DNA of 64,000 nt. Origin: Astrocystis sublimbata (taxonomy: Eukaryota; Ascomycota; Sordariomycetes; Xylariales; Xylariaceae). This document shows, piece by piece, positions 11,524 through 23,373 of this stretch (its first letter is position 1; every line of letters begins with the position of its first letter). The translations under genes were made by a program, and so were the position numbers. Under the pieces are notes generated by a model that was not told the origin of the DNA, did not search any database, and saw only the letters and a list, made by a program, of their open reading frames with translations. The stretch is taken from positions 1 to 64,000 of the forward strand of contig JAJNNY010000069.1 of the NCBI GenBank assembly GCA_022453515.1, written 5' to 3'.

Positions 11524-14500
11524 TCAGTTACCGCTGCTCTGGCACATCGCCCTGAAATGGCCCCCTTCCACCTCTAGGAGATCGCCGGGGCGGCCTACCT
11601 CCACGACCTCCCCTTTGTCCATCACGACGATCTTATCGAAGTCCATCACCGTGGCAAGGCGATGGGCAACTGCTATGACAGTGCTGTCCGAGAAGTCTTC
11701 TCGGACCAGCCGCAGGATCGTGTCCTCGGTCGTGCCGTCGACGGAACTTGTCACCTCGTCCAAGACGAGAACCTTTGACTTGTGAAGCAGGGCGCGAGCC
11801 ACAGCTAACAGCTGCATCTGGCCTGGAGAGAATGCCAGGTCGGACACGATGGCATCGAGGTCTCCGTAGGGTTGGATGAGCTGATAAAGACCGACTCTCT
11901 GCAAGCATTCCGTAATCGTAGTGGCGGAATGCTGTGCTAGAGGATCAAGGTTCTCCCGTACGCTACCGGAGAACAATGCAGGCTCCTGTGGGATCACCGT
12001 GAGTCGTGTCCGAATGGTTTGGCGGGGAATGGTGGCGAGATCGACATTGTCGAGAAGGATCTTTCCGTCTCTTCGATCGAGCATGTGGAGAAGAGTGAGG
12101 ATGAGAGACGATTTACCACTCCCTGTCCGCCCACAGATTCCTACCTTCTCCCCAGCAGCGATGGAGAAGCTGACGTGCTTCAGCACGTCTTCAAGATTCT
12201 CGCGATACGACGCTGTGACATTCTCGAATACCATTTTACCAGAAGAGGGCCAGCTGGCAGGCGGTTGTTCAATTTCGCCTGGCTTGTCCTCCAGCGCAGT
12301 ATCTGACTCGAAGAGCTTGCATCGAGCCACGGCTCCCAAAGAGGTCTCCAACTGTGTCCACGCGGTAACTAGGTAAGTAAGCTGTGTACTGAAGCTCAGG
12401 ATATTCAAAAGCGCGAGTCCGATGGATGATGGACTGGAACTGCCGAAGACAGTCACGGCTAACGTGACAGCGGTGATGGCAATGGCAGCTGTCACCAGAT
12501 CCAGCACTAGATTCAGCCAGCGCTGAATGCATAGCAGAAGGTAGTACGGCTTTTGGCTACGGTCAACTGTGTTCAAAAAGGAATTGCGCGAATGGTGTTC
12601 CCAGCCAAACGCCCGTATGGTGGCGATGCCTGTCAGGGCTTCCTGCAGCTGTGTGAGCAATGGTGCCTGCGCCTCGAGATCCATGAGCCGCATCTGCCGT
12701 GAGGTTCTTAAGTAGAACTTTTGGATGGAATAGAGGACGACGATAATGAATGGGACAGCGATACCCAGGTAGTTCGATCCGGATGCGATCAAGATGCCGC
12801 TGGCGACGACTAACGAACCCCCTTCGATAGTTTGCAGAAAAGCGAAGGCCAGGTCCGACTCGATCATATGCATATCGGTCGCAAACCGATTGATGGTGGT
12901 TCCGAGGTGGGTATTGACAAAGAACAAATAAGGCGCTCGCATCACCGAGCAGAGAAGCTGCTTGTGCAGCTTTGCCGAGCTCTTGGGCACTACTTGAATC
13001 AGCATCACCCATACGAGCGTAAAAATGGACAATATCGCCAAAACACCAAGAGAGAAGTGGACACCAGCCCAGACGCCTATCCCGGGGTTTCCCAAGCTAC
13101 CGTCAGCCCATAGTCTGACCCAGAATTCCGCAAACTTGACTCCGAATGCGTATAATACTGCGCTGATCAGGAGGGAGAGACCCGAAAGCCACCCGATGGA
13201 CCTGAAGTAATATTTGTAGACGGCCCAGTCAGACGTCTGGCTATTCATCGTCTCTTCAAGATCATCCAAAAGGGCGTTGTTGGGTTGTACCACTGCAGCT
13301 GGGGGTTGAGGCAGCCCGGCCTGAGTTGGCTCCTCTACCTTGAGGCTGCTTACATATCCATTCCGGCTAGCGAGCTGCGAAAAGGTTCCACGCTCCACTA
13401 CCCTGCCCTCTTCCAAGACAACAATCTCGTCAGCATGCGGAAGGAACTTTGTAGTATGAGTAACCAGTACCGCAGCAAGACCTTCAGCTTTGCAAAGACC
13501 CTTTGGGCCGAATACCTGGTCAAAGACGTGCTGCGAGGTCCGGGCATCCAGACCGCTGAGTATATCATCTGCTATTATAAAGGGGTTCTTGGAGTAAAGG
13601 GCTCGGGCGAGGGAGACTCTCTGCCTCTGACCACCGCTGAGGGTGGTCGCGCCTTGTGACCCCACGATGGTATTGTCGCCAGCCGGAAAGGTGCCGAAGT
13701 CGAGCGTGAGAGCGCACGCCTCTGTCACTCTCTCGTACCATTTTTGATCAACAGTCGAGCCATTGGCGATTACATGTCGAATGGTGTCATTCGGAAGCCA
13801 TGAATCTTGAGCACAGTAGCCAAAGTGGCTCGGGTTGACTTGTCGTGCGCCACTCGTAAAACTCACGTCGCCGATGATCGCCTTCAGGAGGGTAGACTTC
13901 CCGCTGCCTACGGGACCGATGACTAGCGCCAGGTTGCCTGCGGTGATGGAAAAGTCCACGTCGCGCAACACGCGCTTTCGCTGAGCACCAGCCTCGACAT
14001 CGATGGCTTGCAATGCAACATATGCACTTGCCGCGCCAAGGCCAGTGATCCCAGATTTCTGGAGTGATTCTAACGGCAGCATCTCGCTACTTTGTGCATC
14101 TGTGCCGGACTCGGACGCGCGCGAGGATTTGCTGTTGCTCAGCGGCTCCGCCAACAGGAATTCCTCGATGCGGCGCAGGCTGACGAGAGCATTCAGAAAC
14201 ATTGGGATGGTGGTGATAAGATCTTGCGTAGGCGTGGTCAATAGTTGGACAAGTGCTAGAGTCGTAAATGCCACCGACGACGAGGGATTGGCGTTGCCGT
14301 TTAGCACGGCAATTGTAGTGATGACGATCGGGGGTCCAAACACGTTGGGGATGGCAGCAAGTGCATTTCGTACAGCGATGAACTTGCGAAAGTGTGCATA
14401 AGCGTTGAGCTCCTTGATCCGGAGATCCTGTATACGCTCAATGAAGAACTCGCGCATCCCTATCATCTTGAAGCCCTTCATAGATGCTAGGACGCCGGCA

Positions 14501-15898
14501 ATGAAGCTGACCCGTTCTTGCACGGCAGCAAGCCACTTCTTTTGCTCTGGAATTGCTTTGCTGACCTCGAAGAAGCTTATTGAGCTGATGATTATTGCTA
14601 ATGCCACAGGTCCTATACTTGAGATACCTGTCTGCTTCACGAGGAGAACCGTAGCTGCAACGACTTCAATTGGCGCGGCAAACGTGTTGTCTAGGTGAAG
14701 AAGAGAATTCCCGATTCGGTTTACATCGGTACTTATTAATGTCAGTGCAGCATTATCGGACACTCTCTCTGCAGGCAGCGTCAGAGCATGCGTTTGGATT
14801 GCAGTGAGGAGTATGCCCCTGACCATAGCTATTAGCCGATGGAGATTCCGCTTGTACAAAGTAGTTGATACAGCCAGGCCAAGATAAATGAGCACAGCAG
14901 CCCCAATGAGGCCACGACCGGTTTCCGCACGCTCATTCCTCAGGTTATCGAGGTAACCCGTAACACGGTGGATAAAGAGCGGTTGGGAGAGCCTGAGAGC
15001 ACTGAGAAATAGGCGTGGAATGACCATTGCGAAGAACGTACGGTGTGTGGTCTTAGCAATGGCCCATAACAGCGGGCTCTTTGAGCTCCCAGAGCCTAGC
15101 CAAGAAAAAAATCAGTGTCAAGCTGGACAGGAAAACAATTGTGAACTCACGCTTTTCCCAACGCTCTGTGAAATCGTGCTCAAGCTGACTCGAAGATAGG
15201 TCTGAATCTATTGAGTACAGACTTTCGAACGAAAGAGTGCCTTTGTATCCTACCCAGAACATTGGATTGATCCACCAAAGAATGGTGCGACTGTAGAGAC
15301 CGGCAAGATCTTCCGGGGAAAGCTGGCGATAAGGCGGGAGGAGTGCCAGTTTCTTGCTACGTGCCTCGACATAGCAGACAACTATCTTGGCAACGAGTCC
15401 CGCTGTGAAGACAGCGGGAAGAAACCTGGGAATTGGGCGAATCCATAGCGTTCTGGCTTGTGCGGCATCCAGTACGAGAGAGAGCAGGATGTAAAATCCA
15501 ATAGTCGAGCTTGGGCGTACCGATCGAGCATGTTCAAGGCTGGAGATGTAGATCAGCGAGGTGGATGCTAGGAAAGAAAGCGCAGCAGCGGGCAGAGCGG
15601 TACGCGTTCTGACGCTGGCCGGCGATACAGCCCAAGCCACAAGGAGTGCGAGCTGTGTGGCTGCAAGGAAGCCAGCAGCGGCATATTTAAGGCTCGACGC
15701 AGCTGTCCGCGAGGTTTTGGGTTGCTGGCGTCGCAGCTGCGAGATTCTCCAGGGGAGCACGAGGAGAAGCAAGCCACATGGCACGATCTGGAAGAAAACT
15801 TGCTCGAAAACCAATGTGAAGTCGAATTGAGAACGGTATTGGGGCCCGAACGTGTCGTCGGCGGCATGCAGATCCATTATGGCTGCGACGTAGGTCAC
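11524..15898 (-). CDS. ABC-C (MRP-type) multidrug exporter
   Basis: Full-length ATP-driven exporter. Two exons (15898-15151 and 15095-11524; 55-nt intron) give 1,439 residues. The order is an N-terminal TMD0/L0-like hydrophobic region, TMD1, NBD1, TMD2, NBD2. NBD1 has Walker A GPVGSGKST, signature LSGGQRQR and Walker B FIIADDILSGLD; Asp in place of the catalytic Glu is normal for ABC-C NBD1. NBD2 has Walker A GRTGSGKSS, a divergent signature FSPGQMQ, Walker B VLVLDEVTSSVD and the AHRL switch His. Hydrolysis is therefore expected mainly at NBD2. Fungal ABC-C pumps commonly sit in NRPS clusters and export or sequester the product. It is the left-most gene of the NRPS block and starts divergently from the M20 gene. 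Confidence 0.93.
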
Positions 15899-17539
15899 CT
15901 ATGGGGCAATGCGTCGCGGCATGCGAACCGACGCGTTCGAATCCGGCGGTCTGATAGACTGGAACGCGGCAACTTTTTTTGTTGTGCGTATGCTTTCACA
16001 GATACTATCGTGACACTCGTTCTGTAAACATCATGCAATACAAAAAAAAGTTGTGACAAACAAAGCAACTTCTGAGGTCAGGTCAGATTAGATAGTCCGT
16101 CCCTCCCGTCATCTCTGTACCTCCTGTAAATGACACTGTGCTAATGAAGACTCGGTACTGTAATTGCGAAACGTGTACGGAGTACTGTGTATTTCTATGT
16201 AGTAAACAAGACATGGGCTAATAGCCATCATACCATGCTAGGTTGGTTGTACGAGGTCAATGCGTGTGTGGCGCGTGCAATCCCAGATGGTGGCAATTGT
16301 AACAAAGTACCGTTATTTTCACGAAAAACGAGACCTCAACTCCAAGTTCCAAATGAGTAAACACAAAGGGGTAACGTGTGGGTTGTATACTGTATAACAG
16401 CGAAGCCATGTAGTATACAGATATACTTGTGTTTCTTCGTGGCTTGAATGCGAGTGTAAGTGTGACTATTAAATGTGGCTGCTATTTCAGCCATCTAACA
16501 ATTGGGTTGTACACGGGGCGTTAATAGAAAAGAAAAGAAATCGTGATTATGTCTGCCGCAGACTGCCTTCATCTGCTAGTCATCACTACTATACTGCGTT
16601 TTGAGACTAGCAGTTGTTATTCGAAGCTCTAGGCCGAATGTTATTATTTCCAGGGTATTCGAAGGTTATTCAGAAGCCCTCGTTTGCTTTTCAACTACCC
16701 TTTGGCTTTGCTAACGTTTAATACAATCTCCTTAACATCTATGAAGTACCTCGTGGGTCTAGGGTCACGATTGCTTATTTCTATTCAGCGCCTCGGCACA
16801 TATTTACTTCTCTCGTTCGTCCCAACTACATATTAGTTATCCTTCATCTGTATATGTGGATCAGGTACATCTCTTAGGGCGATACTTATGGGGATCGCTA
16901 TGCAAGCCTTACAAACAGGGGTTCGGCAGGGGCCGCTGAGTACCTCTGGCTAAGATTCTCGAGGTGGGGTTTTTGAACTAGCGTCTAAAGAATCTCATGA
17001 GGTGCTTAGGTGCCGTTTAGTGCCTCAGCTACCCCGAAACAAGACTCACCCCGCAGCTTATTGACTTAAGACATGGGAACAATTTTTTGTTGTAAGTGTC
17101 TCTATGAACACTGAAGGGTCAATGGAGTTTATATATGTGTTAAGGATAACAAAGCTAATACATATTGGAAGGGCTCGGCCCTTTATCGCAGCGACCGCCA
17201 TCAACGGAGGTCGGGTTGTCCATGCTGATCATCTCGTCCTTCGCGCGAGTCCTCCTAAAAGCGCCGGCCTGCGTCTTCCCTCAATGACAGTCCATCTATG
17301 CTGTCCCACGAACACTGCCTTCCCCCACGATATGTGCCAACCAGGGTTGTTTCGCTATGTCATTTGCTGTGGTGGTCCGTGTGGTAGATGATGTGTCTAT
17401 GCGATGCGCTTAGAAGCATTACAAGCTGTTTACAAAAACTCGAGTAAAGGGGGGGAAAACAGCCCCAGAAATTCTATTTGATTTGTTTTACGTGTGAAAT
17501 GATCAATAATTTCCACACGGCTGTCGTCCAACCACAATA
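15899..17539. other. Divergent intergenic region, ABC-C / M20 genes
   Basis: AT-rich 1.6-kb spacer between divergent starts. No coding sequence supported; the 95-codon ORF at 17104-17391 has no recognisable content. Confidence 0.45.
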
Positions 17540-19021
17540 ATGTGCCCAACTATTAACCACGGCAGACTCTGGGCTGACATCCAAGAGACGGCCAAGTGGG
17601 GAGCAATTGCCGGCACACATGGCCTGAGCCGCCTGGCACTATCACCGACCGACAAATGCATTCGCGACTGGTTTGTGGCAGAGGCAGAAGAGATCGGATG
17701 TCAGATCTCGGTGGACGAGATTGGCAACATCTTCGCAAAGCTTGCGGGACGGGACAACACACTTCCACCGATAGGCATCGGGAGCCATCTAGACACCCAA
17801 CCGAGAGGTAAGAGATCAGACTCACACCAAATTGAGCCACATATGAACCAGGAGGTGCACTAAAATCGAGTAAAGGAGGCAGATACGATGGGATACTGGG
17901 AACTATCGGGGCACTGGAGATCTTGCGCACCCTTAAAGAGAAAAGAATCGAGACTCACCAGCCTGTCGTTGCCATCAACTGGACCAACGAGTAGGTGCAT
18001 TCTTGCCGCAGCAGTTCGATACAGAAGCTCATGGAGGCACAATGTCGCAGAGAAGGCGCTCGATATGAATCTGGATGCACTGGATCGGCTGTATGGGCGA
18101 AATATATACCATTAGAGACGGCCTATGCGATGAAGACAGTTGGCGAAGAATCGACCCTGTTCGACGAGCTTTGCAAGATCGAATACCGAGGACCTCACCC
18201 CGCAGACGCCGAATTGCATCCTCTGAGTGCGCATTTCGAACTACATATTGAACAAGGGCCTCGGCTTGAGAAGTCCGGCAAGAAGATCGCCGCCGTCACT
18301 GGCATTCAAGGAAACCGCCGACTCAGAGTCGTCGTCCGCGGCGAAAAGGCACATGCGGGCTCAACCCCCATGGAGAGCCGGACTGATTCCCTCGTGGCGT
18401 CGTCCAGGCTGGTCCTGGATGTCGAAGAGTCGGCCATCCGACAACAAGGCTTCGCCACCGTCGGCGTCATAGAGTGCAATTCCGGTAGTATCAACTGCGT
18501 GCCCGGCGAGGTAACGTTCGTTGTAGACATGCGACATCCGCGGGGAGAAAGTCTCGACGCCATGGAACACGATCTGCTCACGGCCATGGAGCGATTGCGG
18601 ATAAAGCGGCCTAGGCTTTCCTTCGACGTGTCCAAGGTTTGGGAGAGCCCCGCCACCGTCTTCGATCACGATGCACTGAAATGCGTGAGGCGGAGCGCTG
18701 GAAATCGAGTAGGAGACGACCTCGTGGCGGACCTGTGTAGCTTCGCCGGGCATGACAGTGCCATGACCAACCTCCAGGTACCAACGGCCATGATCTTTGT
18801 CCCTTCGAAGGATGGTATAAGTCATGCGCCTGAAGAATTCACCTCTGCGGAGGACTGGTGAGCGCAATATTTTACCCCAACACGGTTTGAAACGAGCGGT
18901 TGGACTGACAGCTTATAGTGCAAACGGGGTGCAAGTGCTCATGGATGCGGTGCTACAGTATGATCGTGAACAAGCTCTACATCGAAGCACCTCCGGAGTA
19001 ACCGACGCAGCCCGGCTTTAA
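17540..19021 (+). CDS. M20-family N-carbamoyl-amino-acid amidohydrolase-like enzyme
   Basis: Four exons (17540-17807, 17876-17990, 18051-18857, 18919-19021) give 430 residues, typical for allantoate amidohydrolase, beta-ureidopropionase and N-carbamoyl-L-amino-acid hydrolase. The binuclear metal site is visible: His in GSHLDT, Asp in GGRYDG (formed across the first intron), Glu-Glu in NWTNEEGAR (formed across the second), His in ELHIEQGP and His in ISHAPEE. The dimerisation region GSTPMESRTDSLVASS is also present. These enzymes remove a carbamoyl group, releasing an amino acid, ammonia and CO2. In an NRPS locus it could supply or trim an unusual amino-acid building block; this is inference. 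Its substrate among the family options cannot be told from sequence. Confidence 0.88.
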
Positions 19022-19495
19022 CTATGTTGAGAGAAACGCCATAACACCACTTGAAAGACTATGAATCATGCAAATACAATTGTTGTAAATAATTGGGGTG
19101 AAATTTGAATGAGGATCAATGGTTAGGGTGCGCCACCAGATCTAGATCTCGACACCCGAGGCGCTACATAAAATATATGAGATACTTCTAGGTTTCATAA
19201 TTAAGGGGATATTTACTATGCTATATCCCAACTTAGAAAGCATACAAGATAAAAATTACAATAGGCTTTGAAATGAGAATTAATGGCTTTATTCCTAAAC
19301 TCATCCCTCTTGATCGCTGATCTAGGGAATTGATCTATGTTGTGGACAACTCTTGATATCTCTTTTTATCTCGCCGATTCATCCTTACCTTTTCCTGTCA
19401 CTCTCAAGCTAAACTTTAGAAAACTCTTCGGCATGTCCGTCCTCGTTCCGCCACACGAGGTTCAACCCCACATTGTTACCTTACATGAAATCTTC
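19022..19495. other. Intergenic between convergent genes
   Basis: AT-rich 3' spacer between the M20 gene and the YCII gene. No gene seen. Confidence 0.5.
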
Positions 19496-20187
19496 TCAAT
19501 CCATGGCCATTCTAATTGTGCTCTTGAAGGGATAGATCTGGAGCTTCAATTGAAGTTAGACACAAGGTGTAGGTGACGGCAACAGGCAGATTTAAGCTTA
19601 CTTTTTCCCAATCCCAAACTCGTTCCGCCGTGTAAAGGTCTTTCTGTAGACGGTCGATGACTTCCTGCTTCGTTTCGGCAACCATGACTATTATACTACC
19701 GGCCATTGTCGGGGAAGCACCCCCCTCAGGTGTCGAAGTGGAATACGGCCCTGGAAGGAGACTTTAGATTCCGAAGGGCTGTGTGGGCGTAAAAAGTAGG
19801 TTGAGTCTCCCAGTTCCCCTCTCTTCTACTCTTTTCATGGTTTGGGGGGAAAAGGCTAGGGAGTCTTACCTCCGAAAACGAGGAAACCGCTATCAACATC
19901 TGGCTTTATCTCCTCGAGATGTTGTCTGGTGGCAAACCAGTTAGTAAAACCAGCAATCCCAACGACGATACGCGACCATCAACTTACGGTCTTGCCTTTA
20001 GACGTCTGTTTATAGCACCAGGTTCATCAGGCGCAATGACAAGCCACTCTTTTCTCACAGATGAACTGTGGGCTGACCTGCTAGGGAAAGCCCATGACGG
20101 TTGAATCCTGGCTTTCCACGCCAGCGGGGAGCGGCTCAAACGGCTCGCAACTCGGCGAGACGGTGTTGACAACATATCGAAGCACAC
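19496..20187 (-). CDS. YCII-domain protein with mitochondrial-type leader
   Basis: Four short exons (20187-19988, 19925-19870, 19750-19602, 19537-19496) join in frame to 148 residues. The domain starts at KEWLVIAPDEPGA, followed by QHLEEIKPDVDSGFLVFGG, then AGSIIVMVAETKQEV and VWDWEKIYPFKSTIR, matching the YCII/YciI alpha-beta dimeric fold along its whole length. The final exon supplies the typical W-x-x-x-K-I-x-P-F ending. The first 50 residues are rich in Arg and Ser with almost no acid, as in mitochondrial presequences; ATGs at 20187 and 20175 are both possible. YCII proteins are small putative enzymes; some are dehydrochlorinases or lactonases, but most have no known function. Its place inside the NRPS block may be incidental. 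Confidence 0.85.
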
Positions 20188-21027
20188 TTGTTCAATGCAA
20201 ATTCCCAGAGGGACAATCGAGCTAACCCGCAGCTGCCGCAGTGTTCTCGTTTCTCTCCCCGGCTATGGCTACATGATGCTTAAGAGCCTCGAAAGTCAAC
20301 TTTGAGCCTCGGGTACGAGACTTTCACTTGGCATCGTCCTGTATAGGGCTCCCGTGAGCAAGCCCCCCAGTTTGCTCCTGCACCTTGCTCCTACGAGCTA
20401 CTCCTACCACTTCATCCTGCTGCAGCCGGTCCAGGTATTTCGGTTTATTTCTTGACGCCTTGTGGGTCGAGGATACAACAAAATACCTGCGCGATGTAGA
20501 TCGTATGCATTGTGTATCATGTTGCATGTATTCAAGACATGAGGTAATCTAAGGATCGAAAACGCTCCCCACCATGCCTCCCAGGCCACATTCTCGACAA
20601 GCGGAGTCACCATCACTTACCCTCGGCGTTGGAGTGCGAGGCTCCAAGATGATGAAATCGTCCTTTGGTCATCATCATTGGCATTGGCAATTCCGTTTAT
20701 GTAGAATCGTAGCCTATTTTCCAATTGAAGGTTTCTACTCACTAATTACAAAGCCACGGATGAAGTTGCCATTTTACATCTGAAGAACCCTTTCTATTGT
20801 TGCTTTAATTGTTATGTCGTATAGATGTATCCGTTATCATGTTTTAATTAGCAATGAACTGGGTAGAGTGTCATAACTGCATAGTGAGCGGCGGGTACTT
20901 GGATTTAAGACTTGATAATTGTCATATCTGTTGACTATCCCGCCACGTATGGATGCAACCTCGCCAACAGGTACCACCACATTGTATCAGGTACATGATG
21001 TTATCTTGAGTAGTTCTGCAAAGCCCT
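20188..21027. other. Intergenic, no gene seen
   Basis: Lies 5' of the YCII gene and 3' of the carrier-less NRPS fragment. Short ORFs have no recognisable content. Confidence 0.45.
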
Positions 21028-23373
21028 CTATAATCCATCGGCCCAGTCCTGCAACAACAAGCGGTTCATCTTCCCGGAGAGATTGATAGGAAGGCCTTCC
21101 AGAGCGATCCAGGAGCGTGGTATCATATATGCAGGCAGCACATCGACCAACTCGCGCTCTAGCTTCTCAAAGATTTCCGTCTGCTCTGGCTTGGCGGTGG
21201 TGCTGAGAGGCTTCAAGACTCCGTCTTGGACGAGGGTATCCGTGAAGGCGACGAGGCCTACCAACTTGCCTGCGTAGGCACCTTGCTTGGGTAATACGAC
21301 AGCAGCGAGGCCAGCGCCAGCCAGGACCATGATGTGATGCTCGATTTCTCTTAGCTCAACCCTCTGCCCGTGAAGCTTGACCTGGCTATCGCTCCGACCG
21401 ACAAATCGAATGGTGCCGTCCTCGGCATATCGCACAATGTCCCCTGTCCGGTACGCGCGACAGGGTCGGTTGGGAAACATCTTCTCGAGCCATGGAGGCT
21501 GAATGAAGGCCTGCGCCGTCTTTTCGCTGTCGCCCATGTACCCAAGCGCCAACGTGGGTCCCTCGATAACCAACTCCCCCAGCGCGCCGACGTGAGCCAG
21601 GAGGTTGGAGTTGCCAGGGTCGGTCAACCACAGAGCACAACCGACGGCACTGCCGCAGTTGCTGAAGTCGGTGTCAGGCGTTATGTTGTTGCGGAAACAG
21701 GAGCGTATCGCAGCCTCGCACACGCCGTAGCTGTTGCTAAGCTGGACCTTGTCAGCCCAGATGGCGACGTTCTCTCTTGTCAGTGCCTCGCCGCCGAGCT
21801 TCAACGTCTTGACGCTGGGAATGTCGTCAGGCTCGAGCAAGCTGACAACGGTGGGCGTCAGGAACGTGTGGTTGACGCCAAAGTCGTTCAGACACCCCGC
21901 GAGGTCATCCAGCCTGTCCTCTTCGCTCGGTATGCACACGCACCCGCCCATGATCAGCGTTGTCAGAGTCTCACTCGTGCTGACATCAAAGGTGTACGAG
22001 GCAAACTGCAGCACGCGACAGTCCGCAGTCACGCCCTCCACAGTACCGTGTTCGTAGGCGCTCGTCGTGCCAGCTGCATGGTCAACCATGACGGCTTTCG
22101 GAACTCCGGTGCTCCCTGACGTGAGGAGAATGTAGGCGAGGTTGCTCGGTTGGACATCGACCCGATATTTTGATACCAGAGGCTGCATCTCGTCGAATAG
22201 CGACTGGTTCACCACTACGGCATCAACAGGAATCTGGCCAAACTTCGCGTGCAACGTGCTCGAGGTCAGCACCACCCTTGCTTTCGTTGTGCTGACGATC
22301 GTGTTCATGCGTGAAAGGGGGTCGGTCAGTCCAAGGAAGCCGTATGCACACCCAGCCTTCTGGACTGCGTACATGCACACGGCTGTCCACACGGACTTCT
22401 CAAAGTGAAGAAGGACGATGTCGTCTGGCTTCAGCTGATAAGTTTCATGCAGATACTTGGCGAGGGTAGATGCATGTTGCTCGAGTTCCCGATAGTCTAG
22501 CTCGCCGTCCCAGGCGCAGATGGCCGGCGAGTAGGGGTTTTTCTCTGCCATACGGTCGATACAGACATGCATGCACTCGAGTCTTTTTTCCGGCATGGTC
22601 ATATTCCACTTCTTGATGTCGTCTCGGTCGGACTGGCTAGAAACATCTACCTCTGAGAGCCTGGAATGGCCGTCGGCCGATACAAGACCAACCATTGTGC
22701 TCTCAAATTGGTTCAGTATCCGTGCCATTTCTTTCTCCGAGCACAGCCTTTTGTCATAGTTGGATCGAATCGTTGCATTTGATGCTTTAAAGATGCATTC
22801 AAGGTGCACAGCATGCGAAAACTGTTTTTTGGGGGACTCGGACTGCTCGGGGAGGTGTCCCTCGTGATGGTCATGAACCTCCAAGACAGTCTTCAAATCA
22901 CACAGTTGGGCGAACTTCTCCCCCAACTGTAGTGCATTCTGTAAGCCATACGGTCCGAAGCGGACGTGTTCCAACAGCTGGTTTTGCGCAGTGTGCAGGT
23001 ATTCAGACACGTTTGCATCGCTGGCTACATCAATCCTCAATGGAACAACCCCATGCTCAGTCTTGGAGGTACCGAAGACAGAATAAGCGGCACCAGTGTA
23101 CTTTGCCATGAAAAGAGCCCATGTCGAATGTGCAAGGGATGGGAGAGAAACATCCGATCTGTCGTGAGATGGAACGTTGAAAGTATGCTGGGCAAAGGCG
23201 TCTGTCTGCGGCCTGAACTCGGGCGGAGTCTCTGGGAAATCTGAAGGCGCCGAAATTGCCAATATCGAATCCCAATAGGCCCTGGCTTGCTGCTGGGAGT
23301 CACTATCCAACAGGCCAAGGTCACAACTGCCATTCGAAAGCGCCGGAGGGGAGATTACCATGGTCGCCGCCAT
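21028..23373 (-). CDS. Carrier-less NRPS protein: half-C domain plus adenylation domain
   Basis: Intronless, 781 residues. Residues about 25-240 match only the C-terminal half of a condensation domain, with no HHxxxDG. Residues about 265-775 form a complete adenylation domain: A3 LLTSGSTGVPKA (about residue 415), A4 YTFDVS with the Asp that binds the substrate amino group, A5 NSYGVCE, A7 YRTGDIVRY, A8 GRSDSQVKLHGQRVE and A10 INLSGKMNR with the catalytic Lys. The protein stops directly after A10, with no thiolation domain. It should activate an amino acid but needs a partner carrier. The obvious candidate is the large NRPS 6.7 kb away, whose second A domain is degenerate but whose second carrier is intact. 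Alternatives are a truncated former NRPS, or an enzyme loading a small free carrier elsewhere. The start is taken at 23373; ATG 23361 is also possible. Confidence 0.9.
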   Translation of the reverse strand: MAATMVISPPALSNGSCDLGLLDSDSQQQARAYWDSILAISAPSDFPETPPEFRPQTDAFAQHTFNVPSHDRSDVSLPSLAHSTWALFMAKYTGAAYSVFGTSKTEHGVVPLRIDVASDANVSEYLHTAQNQLLEHVRFGPYGLQNALQLGEKFAQLCDLKTVLEVHDHHEGHLPEQSESPKKQFSHAVHLECIFKASNATIRSNYDKRLCSEKEMARILNQFESTMVGLVSADGHSRLSEVDVSSQSDRDDIKKWNMTMPEKRLECMHVCIDRMAEKNPYSPAICAWDGELDYRELEQHASTLAKYLHETYQLKPDDIVLLHFEKSVWTAVCMYAVQKAGCAYGFLGLTDPLSRMNTIVSTTKARVVLTSSTLHAKFGQIPVDAVVVNQSLFDEMQPLVSKYRVDVQPSNLAYILLTSGSTGVPKAVMVDHAAGTTSAYEHGTVEGVTADCRVLQFASYTFDVSTSETLTTLIMGGCVCIPSEEDRLDDLAGCLNDFGVNHTFLTPTVVSLLEPDDIPSVKTLKLGGEALTRENVAIWADKVQLSNSYGVCEAAIRSCFRNNITPDTDFSNCGSAVGCALWLTDPGNSNLLAHVGALGELVIEGPTLALGYMGDSEKTAQAFIQPPWLEKMFPNRPCRAYRTGDIVRYAEDGTIRFVGRSDSQVKLHGQRVELREIEHHIMVLAGAGLAAVVLPKQGAYAGKLVGLVAFTDTLVQDGVLKPLSTTAKPEQTEIFEKLERELVDVLPAYMIPRSWIALEGLPINLSGKMNRLLLQDWADGL

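Noticed and set aside
21370..22119. 249-codon plus-strand ORF antisense to the half-C/A gene
   Set aside because: It mirrors the GC-rich A-domain codons; sequence content is that of a shadow ORF.
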